Source: Bufo bufo (taxonomy: Eukaryota; Chordata; Amphibia; Anura; Bufonidae). Taken from it: 64,000 bases of DNA. Below the pieces are notes generated by a model. It saw only the letters and a program-made list of their open reading frames with translations. It ran no database searches and was not told the origin of the DNA. This document shows positions 19,190 through 31,400 of the stretch, in pieces. Each line of letters opens with the position of its first letter. The stretch's first letter is position 1. The stretch spans positions 215,835,927 to 215,899,926 of the forward strand of contig NC_053390.1 in assembly GCF_905171765.1 (NCBI RefSeq). The letters run 5' to 3'. Made by a program: the position numbers and the translations under genes.

Positions 19190-21540
19190 CTGCGGCACTC
19201 TGCTCCTTTGCCACAAGGACACAGGACCTGGGACTTTATGCTGGAGGGGGGTAGCGATCTCCTACCAGTATGAGAGGCCACACAATGTCTGACCTGGCCA
19301 AAGCCCCTCCCCAGGCACCTTGCAGGACCACCTATTATGCCTGCACCTCATGTTCTGTAAAATTCCCTTGTGGCCAGTCACTCTCACTATGCTCTGCATG
19401 TCATGCGGCCCCACAAAGCCATCCATCTATATTGCCACAACCCACAGGAGTGCAAGACCCCTCTGGCTGTGGCGAACCTGACTGGGCAAGGTCCCTGTCC
19501 CGGGCAGTTGAAGACCTCTAAGTCTCCCATTCCACCCTTGCGTTGCTGGGTCGTTTGGTAGAGAAATCACCCCCAGTGCAGCCAGGACCAGGTGTCCCAG
19601 ATCAGGTCACCATTCCTCTTCTGATGCCTCTGCCCCCCCCCCCCCTTCCCACTCCCGGTTCCTGGTCTCAGTGCGTCACCTAAAATGGAGGACGTCCATC
19701 AGATGGTGAGATTGCGGACTCAGATACGGAGATGGACCAGGGGCAGTCTTCCCCCCCCAGATTGCGTCTATGGTGGATAGTCTGATTTCAGCTATCAGGG
19801 ATACTTTCCAAGTACCCCTAAGTCCTTCCCCGTACATGACTATTTTTCTGTGGTTGTCGCAAAAGCTTGGGACCAGCCAGGTTTATGCTTCATTGTTCCA
19901 AAGTGGCTAGACCTGCTCTACCCCTTTCCAACTGATTGTGTGGAAAAATGGGCCTTGCCTCCTCGCAAAAAAAATACGACTATTCCAGTGGCAGATGGCG
20001 CATTGACTCGCTATCTAAGTCGGTCTTTGCAGCCAGTGGTTCAGCCTTACGCCCGATCTTCGCATCGGCATGGGTAGCCAAGGCAGTTTCGGAGTGAGCC
20101 CTCCATTTGAACCAAGACCTTGCGACCAATCTTCCTCCGGCGGAACTCCAGTCCTTGGTGGTACAAATTTCCCAGGCAGGAAAGTACCTCTGCGAAGCGG
20201 CTTTGGATGCGGGGACGATGGTCACCCGCTCCTTGGCTCTCGCGGTATCTATCCGCCGAGAGCTATGGCTTAAAGTCTGGTCGGTGGATTCAACCTCCAA
20301 ACGTTTTCTTTCAAGACTTCCCTTTGCCGGGTCTCGACTCTTTGGTACCCGACTAGATGACATTATTTCGGAAGCAACAGGGGGAAAAAAAGCACCCGTT
20401 TACCGCAACCCAAGGCGAAACGTTCCTTTCGTCCTAGGGTCACAGCTTCCCCTTACCAGTCCTTTCGTAGGTTTGCGGGCACTCATCCGGTGGCCCCACC
20501 TGCAGCCAGACCACCCAATCAGGACCAACGAAAGGGCCCATCCTTCAAACCCCAGCGAGCATGGCGTCCACGAGCACAACAGCCTCGTTCCGCTCCTAGG
20601 AAACAGACCTCATTCTTTGGACGCTTGGGCACGAGAGGTAGTGACATCAGGATACAAGATAGAATTCAAATCTATCCCACCCAACCGTTTTTCCCTCTCC
20701 CAGCCGCCCAAGGATCCAGTTTGGGCAGCTGCTTTCTTCCAAGCAGTTCAGTCCCTCCTCATACTGGGGGTGATAATTCCGGTCCCCTTACAAGAGATAT
20801 TTACGGGTTTCTATTCAAACCTTTTCGTAGTACCCAAAAAGGAAGGCGATGTCTGCCCTGTGCTGGACCTCAAGATAGTGAACCGCTTCCTCCGCATTCA
20901 ACGATTCAGGATGGAGTCACTCCGCTCCGTGATTGCCTCATTGGGGCAGGGGGAGCTCATGGCATCGATAGATATCCAAGAGGCTTACTTACATGTTCTC
21001 ATTGCATCCGCTCATCAACGTTTTCTTTGTTTTGCCATTCATTCATGTCACTACCAGTTCGCTGCCCTGCCATTCGGCCTAGCGACCGCATTCACAAAGG
21101 TACTTGCCCCCCTCCTGGGTCTCCTGCACTCCAGGGGCATTACTCTCCTCCAATATCTAGACGACATCTTGATCAAAGCATCTACGGTCTCGCAATGCAA
21201 TGCGAGTAGAGTATTCAGATCACTTTGAGCACTCTGTCCCACTTCGGTTGGATAGTCAATCAACGGCAATCCTGCTTGTCTCCAGGTTTCTGGGCATGAT
21301 GCTAGACTCAGGTGCAGCCATAGTACACCTGCCACCGGACAAGAGCGTGGACATTCAGAGATCTATACGCATATTACTCTAACGCCGCAATCCATCTATC
21401 CGCGATTGCATGCGGGTGCTGGGCATGATGGTGGCCTCCTTCGAAACCATTCCCTTCTTTCAATTTCACACAAGGTATTTTCAATGAACCATTTTGTCAT
21501 CTTGGGACAAATCCCCGGATTCTCTGGACCGGGCATTTTT
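19190..21540 (+). mobile_element. DIRS-like (tyrosine-recombinase order) retrotransposon fragment
   Basis: The fragment has an upstream gag-like frame (19270-19521) with paired cysteines (CTSC, CSAC). A second piece follows (about 19830-20080) with PKWLDLLYPFPTDCVEKW. Then comes a reverse transcriptase frame at 20107-21228 and an RNase H-side frame (21200-21382) containing FLGMMLDSGAAIVHLPPDK. The text stops making sense near 21540. The downstream methyltransferase and tyrosine recombinase, and both terminal repeats, are absent, so it is a truncated dead copy lying between the two genes. Confidence 0.82.
20107..21228 (+). pseudogene. DIRS reverse transcriptase open frame (373 codons)
   Basis: The frame opens without an ATG. 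Its N-terminal part looks like the capsid-side linker of DIRS ORFs. From about residue 240 it is a reverse transcriptase: FYSNLFVVPKKEGDVCPVLD, FRMESLRSVIASLGQGELMA, SIDIQEAYLHV (catalytic Asp region), ALPFGLATA, and LQYLDDILIKAS with an intact YLDD box near residue 350. The Arg usual before PVLDLK is Cys (DVCPVLD). The frame stops inside the thumb region and continues in another frame, so the enzyme is not complete. Confidence 0.82.
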
Positions 21541-22436
21541 ATACCACCTTAGTTTTGTAAAGTAGGTGTTGTTAAATGTTTATTTTACTGCCAAATTTAA
21601 TTACTGACTTGTTTTAAATTTGCAATAGAAACATATCTAGACTGAACACTTGTGTGTACACTGACATTATCAACACATGCACATTAGGTATCTGCTCAGG
21701 AACCAGCAATCAGACTGACAGCGCAAGAGCAGGAACACAGGGCTAGGTGAAGGGTGTTTCTGGTACCCGAAGGGCTTGGGACAGTCCCCTCTGTTCAAAC
21801 AACCTTATTTGCATATCAAGACAAAGTGAATTTTCTCAGGAATGGAACAACACTAACAAGGTATCATTTGAATCAACCGGGTCAACCACACCAGGTAGTA
21901 TGTGGATTTAATAAGGTTTAACACTGCTGAACCTCTTGTCCAGCCTTGCTCTTGGATCGGCCAGAACTGTTCACATAAGCAGAGCTGGCCAATCTCATTT
22001 AGCAGGCAGTATCTTGGGATACCAAATACACAGTATGGATCAGGTAATCTGAGAAGCGGTGTGGCCATCTTAGAGGTCTCAATAGGAGCCTGAGTATTAG
22101 ATCTGCATTTAAGTGTTCTGTTCACTCCCCAGTTAGTGAATTTTTATTTCCCCCTTGAACCGGAGGGTCACTTTAAGCATGTGCCAGGCAACATTTTTAT
22201 GAATATGTACCATTATTCCAATGTGGACTCAAGAACATTTACCCTATGTTTCTACAACAGAGATGGACCATTGTCATGGTGTGTATTTCTTCACTACCGT
22301 AGTAGAAGCAGATCCTGTTGGTGGTAATAATAAACCCTAGCGTTCAGCTAGGAATTCAGCACCAGTCTTATACCTGTCACTTGACATGACAGACCAATGC
22401 TGTGGTGACTGCCTACCCGCCCCCTGAATAAGTGGA
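21541..22436. other. Intergenic stretch, nothing recognised
   Basis: No credible gene, inverted repeat or tandem array was seen. Base composition is ordinary for the window. It lies between the DIRS fragment and the MITE next to the VPS37B 3' end. Confidence 0.5.
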
Positions 22437-22880
22437 TAAAGGGGTGTTCCAGGATTTTAATACTGATGACCTATCCTCAGGTCATAAATTTCTAATTGGA
22501 GGGGGTCAGATGACCCCACCGATTAGCTGGTGGAAGAGAAGGCTGTGTTCTGTGTGAGTGCAGCCTTCCCTTGATTGTTTACCTGTTTGTCATCAAGATC
22601 GCAGCGGTGAACAGGTGTAATTATAAGAAGCCGCCCCATTCACTTCAATGGGATGGCTCGTTCCTATTCAAGTGTTTAGGTATGAGCCACCCTATTGATG
22701 TGAATGGGACGGATTCTTGTAATTACACCTGCTGGCTGCTGTAATGAAGGGAAGGCTGCACTCGCACAGAACACGGCCTTCTCTTCAACCAGCTGATAGG
22801 TGGGGTCATCTGACCCCCTCCAATCTGAAATTAATGACATGAGGATAGGCCATCAATATTAAAATCCTGGAAAACCTTTT
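22437..22880. mobile_element. T2-like palindromic MITE, GATGACCTATCCTCAGG subfamily
   Basis: AAAGGGGTGTTCCAGGATTT at the left and AAAATCCTGGAAAACCTTTT at the right. Arms pair ACTGATGACCTATCCTCAGG with TGAGGATAGGCCATCAATAT and GGTCAGATGACCCCACC with its complement. Sister copies are at 26232, 34893, 43938, 49912 and 50272. Confidence 0.75.
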
Positions 22881-23014
22881 CATGTCATTGAATTGTCACC
22901 TATAGTGTTTGGCCAACTTTTGAACTATACAAAGCTTCAGCCAATAATCAAGGTAACACATGATAAAGTACATTTTCAGAAGAAATATCACAAGCAGCTT
23001 CAGAAGTGTAAAAT

Positions 23015-24907
23015 CATATCTGGGGTTTGTCATTTATTGAAAATATCCAAGTAAATTAACAACTGCAGTCATTAGTTACTAAACATATAGCTTTACATCA
23101 GTTTTCCACTATAAAACATGTACTAGTGTAGTGTCTGCATGGAGGGATTAGAGTCTCTGGATAAAACAAGTAGGCTCCTGGTTTGGACACCACAAACCCT
23201 TTTGGTCTTCAGTGCAGATGTGGTGTAAGGAAGGGTACACTGCTAAATAAATCACTTACACTGGGCTTCAGTGGCTTCTATGGAATATGAGTGAATGTTA
23301 TTTGTATCACAGGAGTTGCTTTCTCTATACTAAGATCTTTCAATGAGCCAAGGAATAATAATATATAAAGCCATAAATGTATCGTATGACAACAGGCTGT
23401 AAATAAGAGCATCTTGGTGCTGTAGAGACCACAACACAGGTAAGGTTACAAACCAGCAAAGATACCCTGTAAATATAAGTGAAGACTAAACTTTAAGGGA
23501 CCGGATATAGACAATGAATCTTGAAACATCTGTGCTCCAGCAGTAGTGCAATATAACACCAACACATACCAGTTCAAACTGGTTCTTTAAATGCTTCAAA
23601 CCTATGGCTTTACCCTACCTTTAAAATACCCACTGAATCTATGTAGCACTTATAAATTCAATTCACTGTATAATCCTAAAACTTAACATGTGCAGTTTCT
23701 TCTGATCCTCAGTTAGTACTCCACAGCTGCATTCACAGTTCTGCAGGCTAATGAACTGAAATGTTCCAACATTCCCTACTGACCTTCCCAGATCTTGCTC
23801 ATGTGATTTGCATTATGTGCTATACAGTATCCATATGCAGGGCAGAGTGAAGTGCAGCTCTGAAGGAAGCAACTCAGTACACATGTATTTATTCTTTTAT
23901 ATGGATCACACACTCGTAAAAAGCTGTTCAAAGGTGAACCTATACCTTTCTCCTACTCTGTTGCCAATAAAACGTGATTATAAAATACTAGTGACCACCT
24001 GCAGTGAATGGTCATGCCTTGACAATTTGCATAAATAAAATAGCAATTTCAATTTAAGGTAGGAAATGAATAAAATTCTACTCATGTAATGGTAGGACAG
24101 TTGCAGGTAATCCAAACTGAACTTATATATCAAATGCAGCCCTTCCTAGCAGTACGCAGTTCAGGTACGATATGCCGTCTCTTGCGTTCTCAGAGTCCAG
24201 GAGTGAGCAGTTTAGTCTAAGGCACATTAAAGCCACGTGCATAAGTTACAAAATGCATCGCTGTCAAAGAAAAGTTGCATCCACACATTACAGATTTAGT
24301 AACATTCTAATCCCTGAATGATCCTGTTAATGTCCTAGGTCTTTTACTGTGATCTTTTCTTCCTTTATTAAATTGTTAGAAACATTGATAATTGGGTACA
24401 AGATATGCAGTGCAAACCTCACTGTTCAGCTTTCTGCACAGGCCTCTTCAGAGGTGGTTACAGGAAACCTGAGGATTTTGGCAATGGACCAGTGCAGTTC
24501 TCCATGTTCTCTCTCATACACTGGCAGTTGATTTTAATGTTACCAATGGCTGTGACACAATTGAACTGTTCATTCCAATGCAGCATTCACGAGTATAATT
24601 CAGCATGGATAAAAAGCAACACAGTGGCACAGGAAGTAGAAATCCTCTTCATGAAAGTGATCTCTGTTCTGTCTGCACATTTGTTTCCAAACCTAAACCT
24701 ACAAAATCTCTCTCCAAACACCCAACACAAATAGATTTTCTTCTGAACAGAGAAAGTCGGAGGCGCCAGTCATTTAAAAAGAACGGTAGTCCTGTGGCTT
24801 AAGGTATATACCAATATGTATACGTACATATGCAGCCCACAGAACTAAAGAACTGGTGTGAAGTTGGGAGCACCAATGTTTGATGGAGGCAAACTCATGC
24901 TTTATCA
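23015..24907 (-). other. VPS37B: Probable VPS37B 3' untranslated region
   Basis: About 1.9 kb of unique-looking, repeat-poor sequence follows the VPS37B stop on the minus strand and runs to a canonical AATAAA (TTTATT on the plus strand at 23033-23038). The absence of MITEs here, against their density elsewhere, fits constraint on a transcribed UTR. The exact end is inferred. Confidence 0.6.
23033..23038 (-). terminator. VPS37B: Candidate polyadenylation signal of VPS37B
   Basis: AATAAA on the minus strand (reads AATAAATGACAAACCC), about 1.87 kb after the stop codon and just before the MITE at 22437-22880. Other TTTATT hexamers upstream in the UTR are possible earlier signals. Confidence 0.5.
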
Positions 24908-25408
24908 CTACAAAATGAAGCCAGGGTTCGGAGGCAGCCGCTGAGATGGTCTTTGAGGAAGAGCTGGGGGATACTGAGGTGCATAGGGTCCAGGGTAGCC
25001 AGGCTGTGGCATCTGACCTGGAGGCTGATATCCTATCCTTGAGGGGATAGGAGGACAAGGAGAGGATGCATAAGGGAGCCCCGAAGCAGGCTGCTGTGCG
25101 GCCATTGCAAAAGGAGTGGGATACATTCCAGCTTGTGCAGGTGGTGGTGGTGGAACAGCTCTTCTAGGTATAACTGTAGGAGGTGTATTGAAAGCTGCTG
25201 GGTATGAAGAGGAAGGGGGCTGAGTAACTTCAGGAGGTCTTGATGGGGGTTGCATAGAAACCTGAGGAGGCCTCTGTCCTTTCAACACCATCTCTTGAAG
25301 TTTCTCAATTTTCACACGCCGTAAATGTGCTAATTTGCGCTTCGATAAATATTCGTCAATAAAAGAATCCATCTGGATGCCACCATCAAGAAAGTTTTCA
25401 GCCATATT
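24908..25408 (-). CDS. VPS37B: VPS37B exon 4 (end of Mod(r) domain and proline-rich tail)
   Basis: Acceptor CCCTCACAG precedes NMAENFLDGGIQMDSFIDEY. Then comes SKRKLAHLRRVKIEKLQEMV, a conserved basic helix. About 105 residues of Pro/Gln/Tyr-rich tail follow, ending QRLPPNPGFIL and a stop at 24910-24908. The mammalian tail is proline-rich in the same way but poorly conserved in detail. Confidence 0.97.
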   Translation of the reverse strand, partial: NMAENFLDGGIQMDSFIDEYLSKRKLAHLRRVKIEKLQEMVLKGQRPPQVSMQPPSRPPEVTQPPSSSYPAAFNTPPTVIPRRAVPPPPPAQAGMYPTPFAMAAQQPASGLPYASSPCPPIPSRIGYQPPGQMPQPGYPGPYAPQYPPALPQRPSQRLPPNPGFIL

Positions 25409-28400
25409 CTGTGAGGGGGATAAAAAAAAAATACAAATTATGATCTACACTTTTACCAGTGGTCTGGGAACAAAGACTTGGATATATAGCTAATCACCTA
25501 GTATTTTAAATTCTACACTTTTTCCTCAAAAATTTTACCTGAAGCACAAATTAAAATATAAAAACTGGCTTACAGCAGTAACATCACGCTTCATTAACCT
25601 TACGTTCTGTGTTTATGTAAAACCAACAAATCCTCATCTCCTACTGCATAGTGTACGATCTACACAAAGCTCCTCCTGTCTCCTCAGTTTCCATATTCTG
25701 CACAGGTATCATGACCGGAACACTAAGGCCGACTTCACACAGGCGAAACCCTACTCGCGCAGGTTTGCTGCAATGCACCCAGGACACTTCCGTCACACCT
25801 GTGTGAACCCAGCCTAAAGTGATCAAAATGGATAACTAAAACAGAGCATCAGGTTAAAGGGAACCTGTCACCTCTACTATGCTACCCTCACTGAGCGTTT
25901 CTAAATGTTCATTGTGTTACCCTAAACATATAAATTACACTTTTAATTTCATTTGCAGACAAATTCAATAAGTATTATGCATTTTTGTACTTCCGGCCTT
26001 TTATGCAAATTAACATAAAAGAGTCATATCTTACTTGTGTGACCAGAGAAGAGTCATTTTCAAGCTCTGACTCATCTCAGGTTAATTTGCACATGTATCA
26101 AATCGGTTTTTTTACACAATAAAAGCACACAGAGCTATGGGGACTGGGTATTGCGGATGTTATAGCGGCCATCTAGCAACCCATGTCCTCAGCTCTATAC
26201 CCAAAATCCAGGTGACTGGTTCCCTTTAAATTTAAATGTCTTGTCCAAGTTATTTTTTTTTTTATTGATGACCTATCCTCAGGACAGGTCATCAATATCA
26301 GATAAGTGATGCTCTGACGTCCGACACCCCTACCAATCAGCTGGTTCAAAAGGCCGCGATCCATGCAAGCACAGCCTTCCCTTCATGGTTTACCTGCTCG
26401 CCGTCAAAATTGCAGTGGTAAGCAGGTGCAATTACAAGAAGCCGTACTGTTCCCTTCTGTGGAATGACTCCTTCCTATTCAAGTGTATAGGAACAAGCTG
26501 CCCCATTGAAGTGAATGGGACAGCTTGTAATTACACCTTGTCGGCACTGCAATGTCGACAGCGAGCAGGTAAACAATAAAGAGGCTGCGCTGGCATGGCG
26601 TGCACCTTCTCTTCAACCAGCTGATGATAGGTCATCAATAAAAATAACATGGACAAACCCTTTAATAGCAAAAAACTGTTAGCAGACTGATGACACAGCA
26701 TCATTATCTGAAAAGTTGGCTGTGTTTGAAATCTATAGCAAACATGCTTCTTTGAAATGTCAGGTTTCATTGAACGTGTATGGGCAGTTAACAACTATGT
26801 ATGCAAAATGTCTTCTATTCAACCATCATCCAACTTCTAGCTACCACCTTAACTCATTCCAATAGATGGCATACAGCAAAGAGGACTTTGTGAAGATCTT
26901 AATAAAACAAACCAATAGACAGTTTTTACTTTATGTTTTTCTTCACTGTTGAAATTAACAGAGAAAAAAGGTTTGGGGATACCGCACATTCAGCTTACTG
27001 CTTGTGAAGCAATGCCCTAATATTTCTGAAAAATGACACATTTTGCTAATCTGAAGGAGTCTCTCTAATATCAAACATGCAGATAATCTCTAATTGCGCT
27101 GAAACAGCCTTTACTCATGTGTTGCACTTAAATGCATAAATTGATACCATATGATTAAAATCTGAAAATACACACTTCAAAAGCTTCACCCAGGTCACCC
27201 CATTATCCAGTTAAGCCAATTTACAATTGTCACAGGCTAAGAAGAACGCAGCATGCACATCACAAGGTTGCAATCCGAGCTTTATCAGTTTCCGCATTTA
27301 TTTTAATTCATACAAATGACTTGCCGTTTAGGATGGCCTACTTTAATTTAAAACAAATCCTAGAAAATTTAGGAGGCAGAAAATAAAAGGCCTATTATAG
27401 ACTGAGCGACTATCGTTCGTAGAATTTGAGAAAGCATCGCCTGTACTAGCGTGCAGCCATGAAATGACAAGCGATAAATTGCTTGTTTCTAAGGCCTAAT
27501 GCACACAGCCGTTGTGCGGTCGTTCCGTGCATTGGGGACCGCAACATCCGTGCAGTGGGCCGGACCCATTCAACTTGAATGGGTCCGTGTCAGACATGTC
27601 ATTTTTTTGCGGTGCGGAACAATGGAAAGAAACACCACGGAAGCACTCCGTAGTGCTTCCGGTGTTCCGTGACTCCATTCCGCATTTAAGTGAATGGGTC
27701 CGCATCCGTGATACCCAATAGCTTATACACATGACTGTGCCATTTTTTGCAGTCCGCAGATTGCGAATCCGCAAACAGATGCCGCCCGTGAGCCTTCTGC
27801 AATTTGTGGAACGGAACAGGAGGCCCATTATAGAAATGCCTATTCTTGTCCGCAAAACGCACAAGAATAGGACAGGACTCATAATTTTTGTGGGGCACAG
27901 AATGGTGCAACGGATGCGAACAGCCCACAGAGTGCTGTCCGCATCTTTTGCGGACCCATTGAAATGAATGGTTCCGTATACGGAATCAAAATAAGCCCCA
28001 AGGATGAGGAAAACCTACCTGACAAAGATTATCATAAATCTCCACAACTCCTTCCCATCTAACCCAAAATCTGCCAGTCATTAGCAGTGTAAATGCTCTT
28101 GGGGTGAAAAATATTCAGCATTTGTTTCATGCAATTTAACACTAACCTGTCACTTTTGGTCGTGCTTTCAAACTACAGGAAAGCAATTTTTCCTATAGTG
28201 TGCAAGCAGGACCACCGCTGCTGGATTGCAGGGTGGTCATAACCATGGAAACGAGCAGTGTATCATGGGATAGAAAAATTAATCCAGCCAGCAAAGGAAG
28301 CAATATGGATAATAAAAATGCATTAGTAAGTGCATTGTATTAACTTCCTCTACTATAATAAATGCTATTTGCTGAAGTGAGATAACCTTTAACCCCTTAA

Positions 28401-31400
28401 GGACCCTGCGCCGTACATGTACGGCGCAAGGTGCGCTTGGTAACGATCGCGGGGGAATCGGGGCACCATAGCTGCTGTTACCGGCAGACAGCCATGCCGG
28501 GTAAGGGCAACATGGTGCTGCACCGCCCCCCTAAAGCTCCATGATTGGCCGGTCAATGAACATCGAACTGGTCAGCACCGATTTCCTCTGAGGTGTGGCA
28601 GGGGACACTAGTGTTTGGCGTCCCCTGCCAGCGCTGTGATTAGCTGGAACACCACTCCAGCCAATGGAAGCGCTATAGCTGCACAGGAAAGGGCAGAACC
28701 TCCCTGCATGCAGCGAGTCTAGGTGGTGACTGCATGCAGAGAGGTTCTGTGCTGCTTTTAGCTTGCTGGGACTTGTGGTGCACACCACTGCGCTTTTACC
28801 CTTTGCTGCTGAAAAAAAGAAGAACATAATTGCTACACTGATTTAAAAAATATTTTTCTATTTGCAGCTGTTCCAGATCCCTAAACCACTCCACCACATT
28901 TTTTTGTGTGAAAAAAAAAGACCTGCAGTTAGTGGTAGTTAGTTTAAAATTTATATATGTAAGTTAGTGTCAGTTTAGATTTTTGCACGAACGCACCATC
29001 TGTGTGCATTTTGCAGAGCACTTTAGTGAATTTTTATACTACAGTTACATGATCTGCGTGCGTGCTGCAGAGCACCGATCAGTAGAGTGCTCATTTACAG
29101 CTGCACATTTGATTTTATTTTATTTTTTTTGTGTGAAAAAAGACCTGCAGTTAGTGGTAGTTCGTTTGAAATTTATATACAGTCAGGTCCAAAGATATTG
29201 GGACCGACACAATTCAAAGATTTTTGGCTCTATACACCACCACAATGGATTTGAAATTAAACAAACAAGATGTGCTTAAGGCTACTTTCACACTAGCGTT
29301 CAGAGCGGATCCGCTCATATAATGCAGACTTGGGATCTGTTCAGAACGGATCCGTCTGCATTATATTGTAGAAAAAATTCTAAGTGTGAAAGTAGCTTCA
29401 GACGGATCCGTCCAGACTTTACATTGAAAGTCAATGGGGACGAAACCATTTGAAAATTGAGCCATATTGTGTCATCTTCAAACGGATCCGTCCCCATTGA
29501 CTTACATTGTAAGTCTGGACGGACCCGCTTGCCTCCGCACAGCCAAGCGGACACCCGCTTGCTGAGCGTCCAAGTGTCCGCTTGCAGAGCGGAGCGGAGG
29601 CTGAACGCTGCCAGACTGATGCATTCTGAGCAGATCCGCATCCACTCAGAATGCATTAGGGCAGTACGGATGCATTCGGGGCCGCTTGTGAGCCCCTTCA
29701 AACGCAGCTCACAAGCGGAGCCCCGAACGCTAGTGTGAAAGTAGCCTTAGCTGCAAACTGTCAGCTTTAATTTGAGGGTATTTACAACCAAATTAGGTGA
29801 ACGGTGTAGGAATTACAGCAGTTTGCATATGTGCCTCCCACTTGTTAAGGGACCAAAAGTAATGCACATAATCATAAAATCAAACTTTCACTTAATACTT
29901 GGTTACAAATCCTTTGCAGTCAATTACAGCCTGAAGTCTGGAACGCATAGACATCACCAGACGCTGGGTTTCATCCCTGGTGATGCTCTGCCGGGCCTCT
30001 ACTGTAACTGTCTTCAGTTCCTGCTTGTTCTTGGTTGGGGCATTTTCCCTTCAGTTTTGTCTTCAGCAAATGAAATGCATAATCAATCGGATTCAGGTCA
30101 GGTGACTGACTTGCATAACATTCCACTTCTTTCCCTTAAAAAACTCTTTGGTTGCTTTTGCAGTATGCTTTGGGTCATTGTCCATCTGCACTGTGAAGCG
30201 CCGTCCAATGAGTTCTGAAGCATTTGGCTGAATAGGAGCAGATAAGGCTACTTTCACACTTGCGTTCAGTGCTGACCGCGGCATATGAGGGGTTAATCCA
30301 CCAACATCGGTGTTATCACCGATGCAGGTGGATGCAGCAGGGGTCCGGATCAGTGTTGCTGATCGCAGCACTGTACCGCACATGGGGGTGGGTAGGAAGG
30401 ACCGCAGGACGAGAATGCTAGTCCTGGGGTACAAAGTATCGGCCATTTAAGACAAGCATTCCTTGGTCCTTAAGGGGTTAAATCTCTTTTCACTTTGAGT
30501 TTAGGAGTCCAGTGGGGTACTACTCAGTGATTGGAAACCTTCCTCATACGAGTGAGCAGAGGTAGGCCTGTTTCACATTGCCGGCAGGTTGTTCCGGCAT
30601 AGAATGCAGGGAATTGGCCGGACAAAAAATGCTGTGCTGAGCGGTATTTGTCCGGCTGTTTCTCTGCATATTTTCTGGATCACCACTTGACCCCATTAAA
30701 GTTAATGGGGCTGGACAGCATTCCCGCATTACCAGATCTGACAGCCGGAACAGCCTGGCGGATAGGCAAACGCAAGTGTGAAACAAGCCTTAACTGTCAA
30801 TCACTGTGGTCATGGGACCACCCACATGACTGCTAAGCAGAGAATGAAAAGAGATTTAGGTGAATAAAATACAAGTTTTACTGAATCTTTTCCCAGAATT
30901 CTGTACATCCTTCTGCTCAATGCCTGCAGACTGGACTGCATTTTTGTAGTGACAGGTTCCCTTTAATGGGAGTCTGTAATCAGGAAATTGACAGTCAAAG
31001 GAGATCTCTGGTCCTATAATTAACATTTTCCTCCATCTGTTCAGAGTACCCCAAACACTGCATATTTTTGCCCCATATACTGTATTCCTCGTCCTATGAG
31101 GCACACTTTTCCCCCTCCAAAGTGGGGGGGAAAGGTCAGTGTGTCATATGGGGCAAATACTAAATGAGCGCTTCCATTATGGAACTGCCCAGTGCGTCTT
31201 ATGGGCAGGTGCGTCTTATAGTGTGAAAAATACCTGTTTTTCGTGTCTGCCCTTTCTTTCCTCGGTTCTCAGTAATCACTGCATCCTGGTAGGATGTTTA
31301 CATGGCTTACATCCCCTCTTCATCAGCTTCTTGCTGTGTTTAACAAAACCCAGCATTTGCTCTGTGATGTTTGACAGGGCTTTCTCTGCCTTACTAACAT

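Larger units (their letters stand above)
28389..30481. mobile_element. TTAA-bounded repeat (TTAACCCCTTAAGGAC ends) with nested insertions
   Basis: TTAACCCCTTAAGGACCCTG at the left and CCTTGGTCCTTAAGGGGTTA at the right are inverted ends with TTAA at both limits. Near the left end is a perfect small palindrome, GCGCCGTACATGTACGGCGC. A Tc1 fragment (29180-30240) and MITEs are inserted in the middle. The right arm resumes near 30280 with GCAGGGGTCCGG, also seen near 39117 in a sister copy. Confidence 0.7.

Noticed and set aside
20490..21209. 239-codon frame overlapping the DIRS reverse transcriptase
   Set aside because: It is a shadow of the real frame. It has no recognisable domain, while the overlapping frame carries the RT motifs.
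22455..22475. CTGATGA motifs (CTGATGACCTATCCTCAGG) as hammerhead ribozymes
   Set aside because: They belong to the inverted arms of T2-like MITEs. No GAAA box or helix arrangement follows, so a ribozyme is not supported.
24349..24802. Small plus-strand frames in the VPS37B 3' UTR
   Set aside because: They are antisense to the UTR, with no recognisable protein, and frames are short and mutually overlapping.
30093..30446. 117-codon minus-strand frame as one gene
   Set aside because: Only the last 45 or so codons are Tc1 transposase. The first part is translation of a MITE and a TTAA repeat joined by chance.
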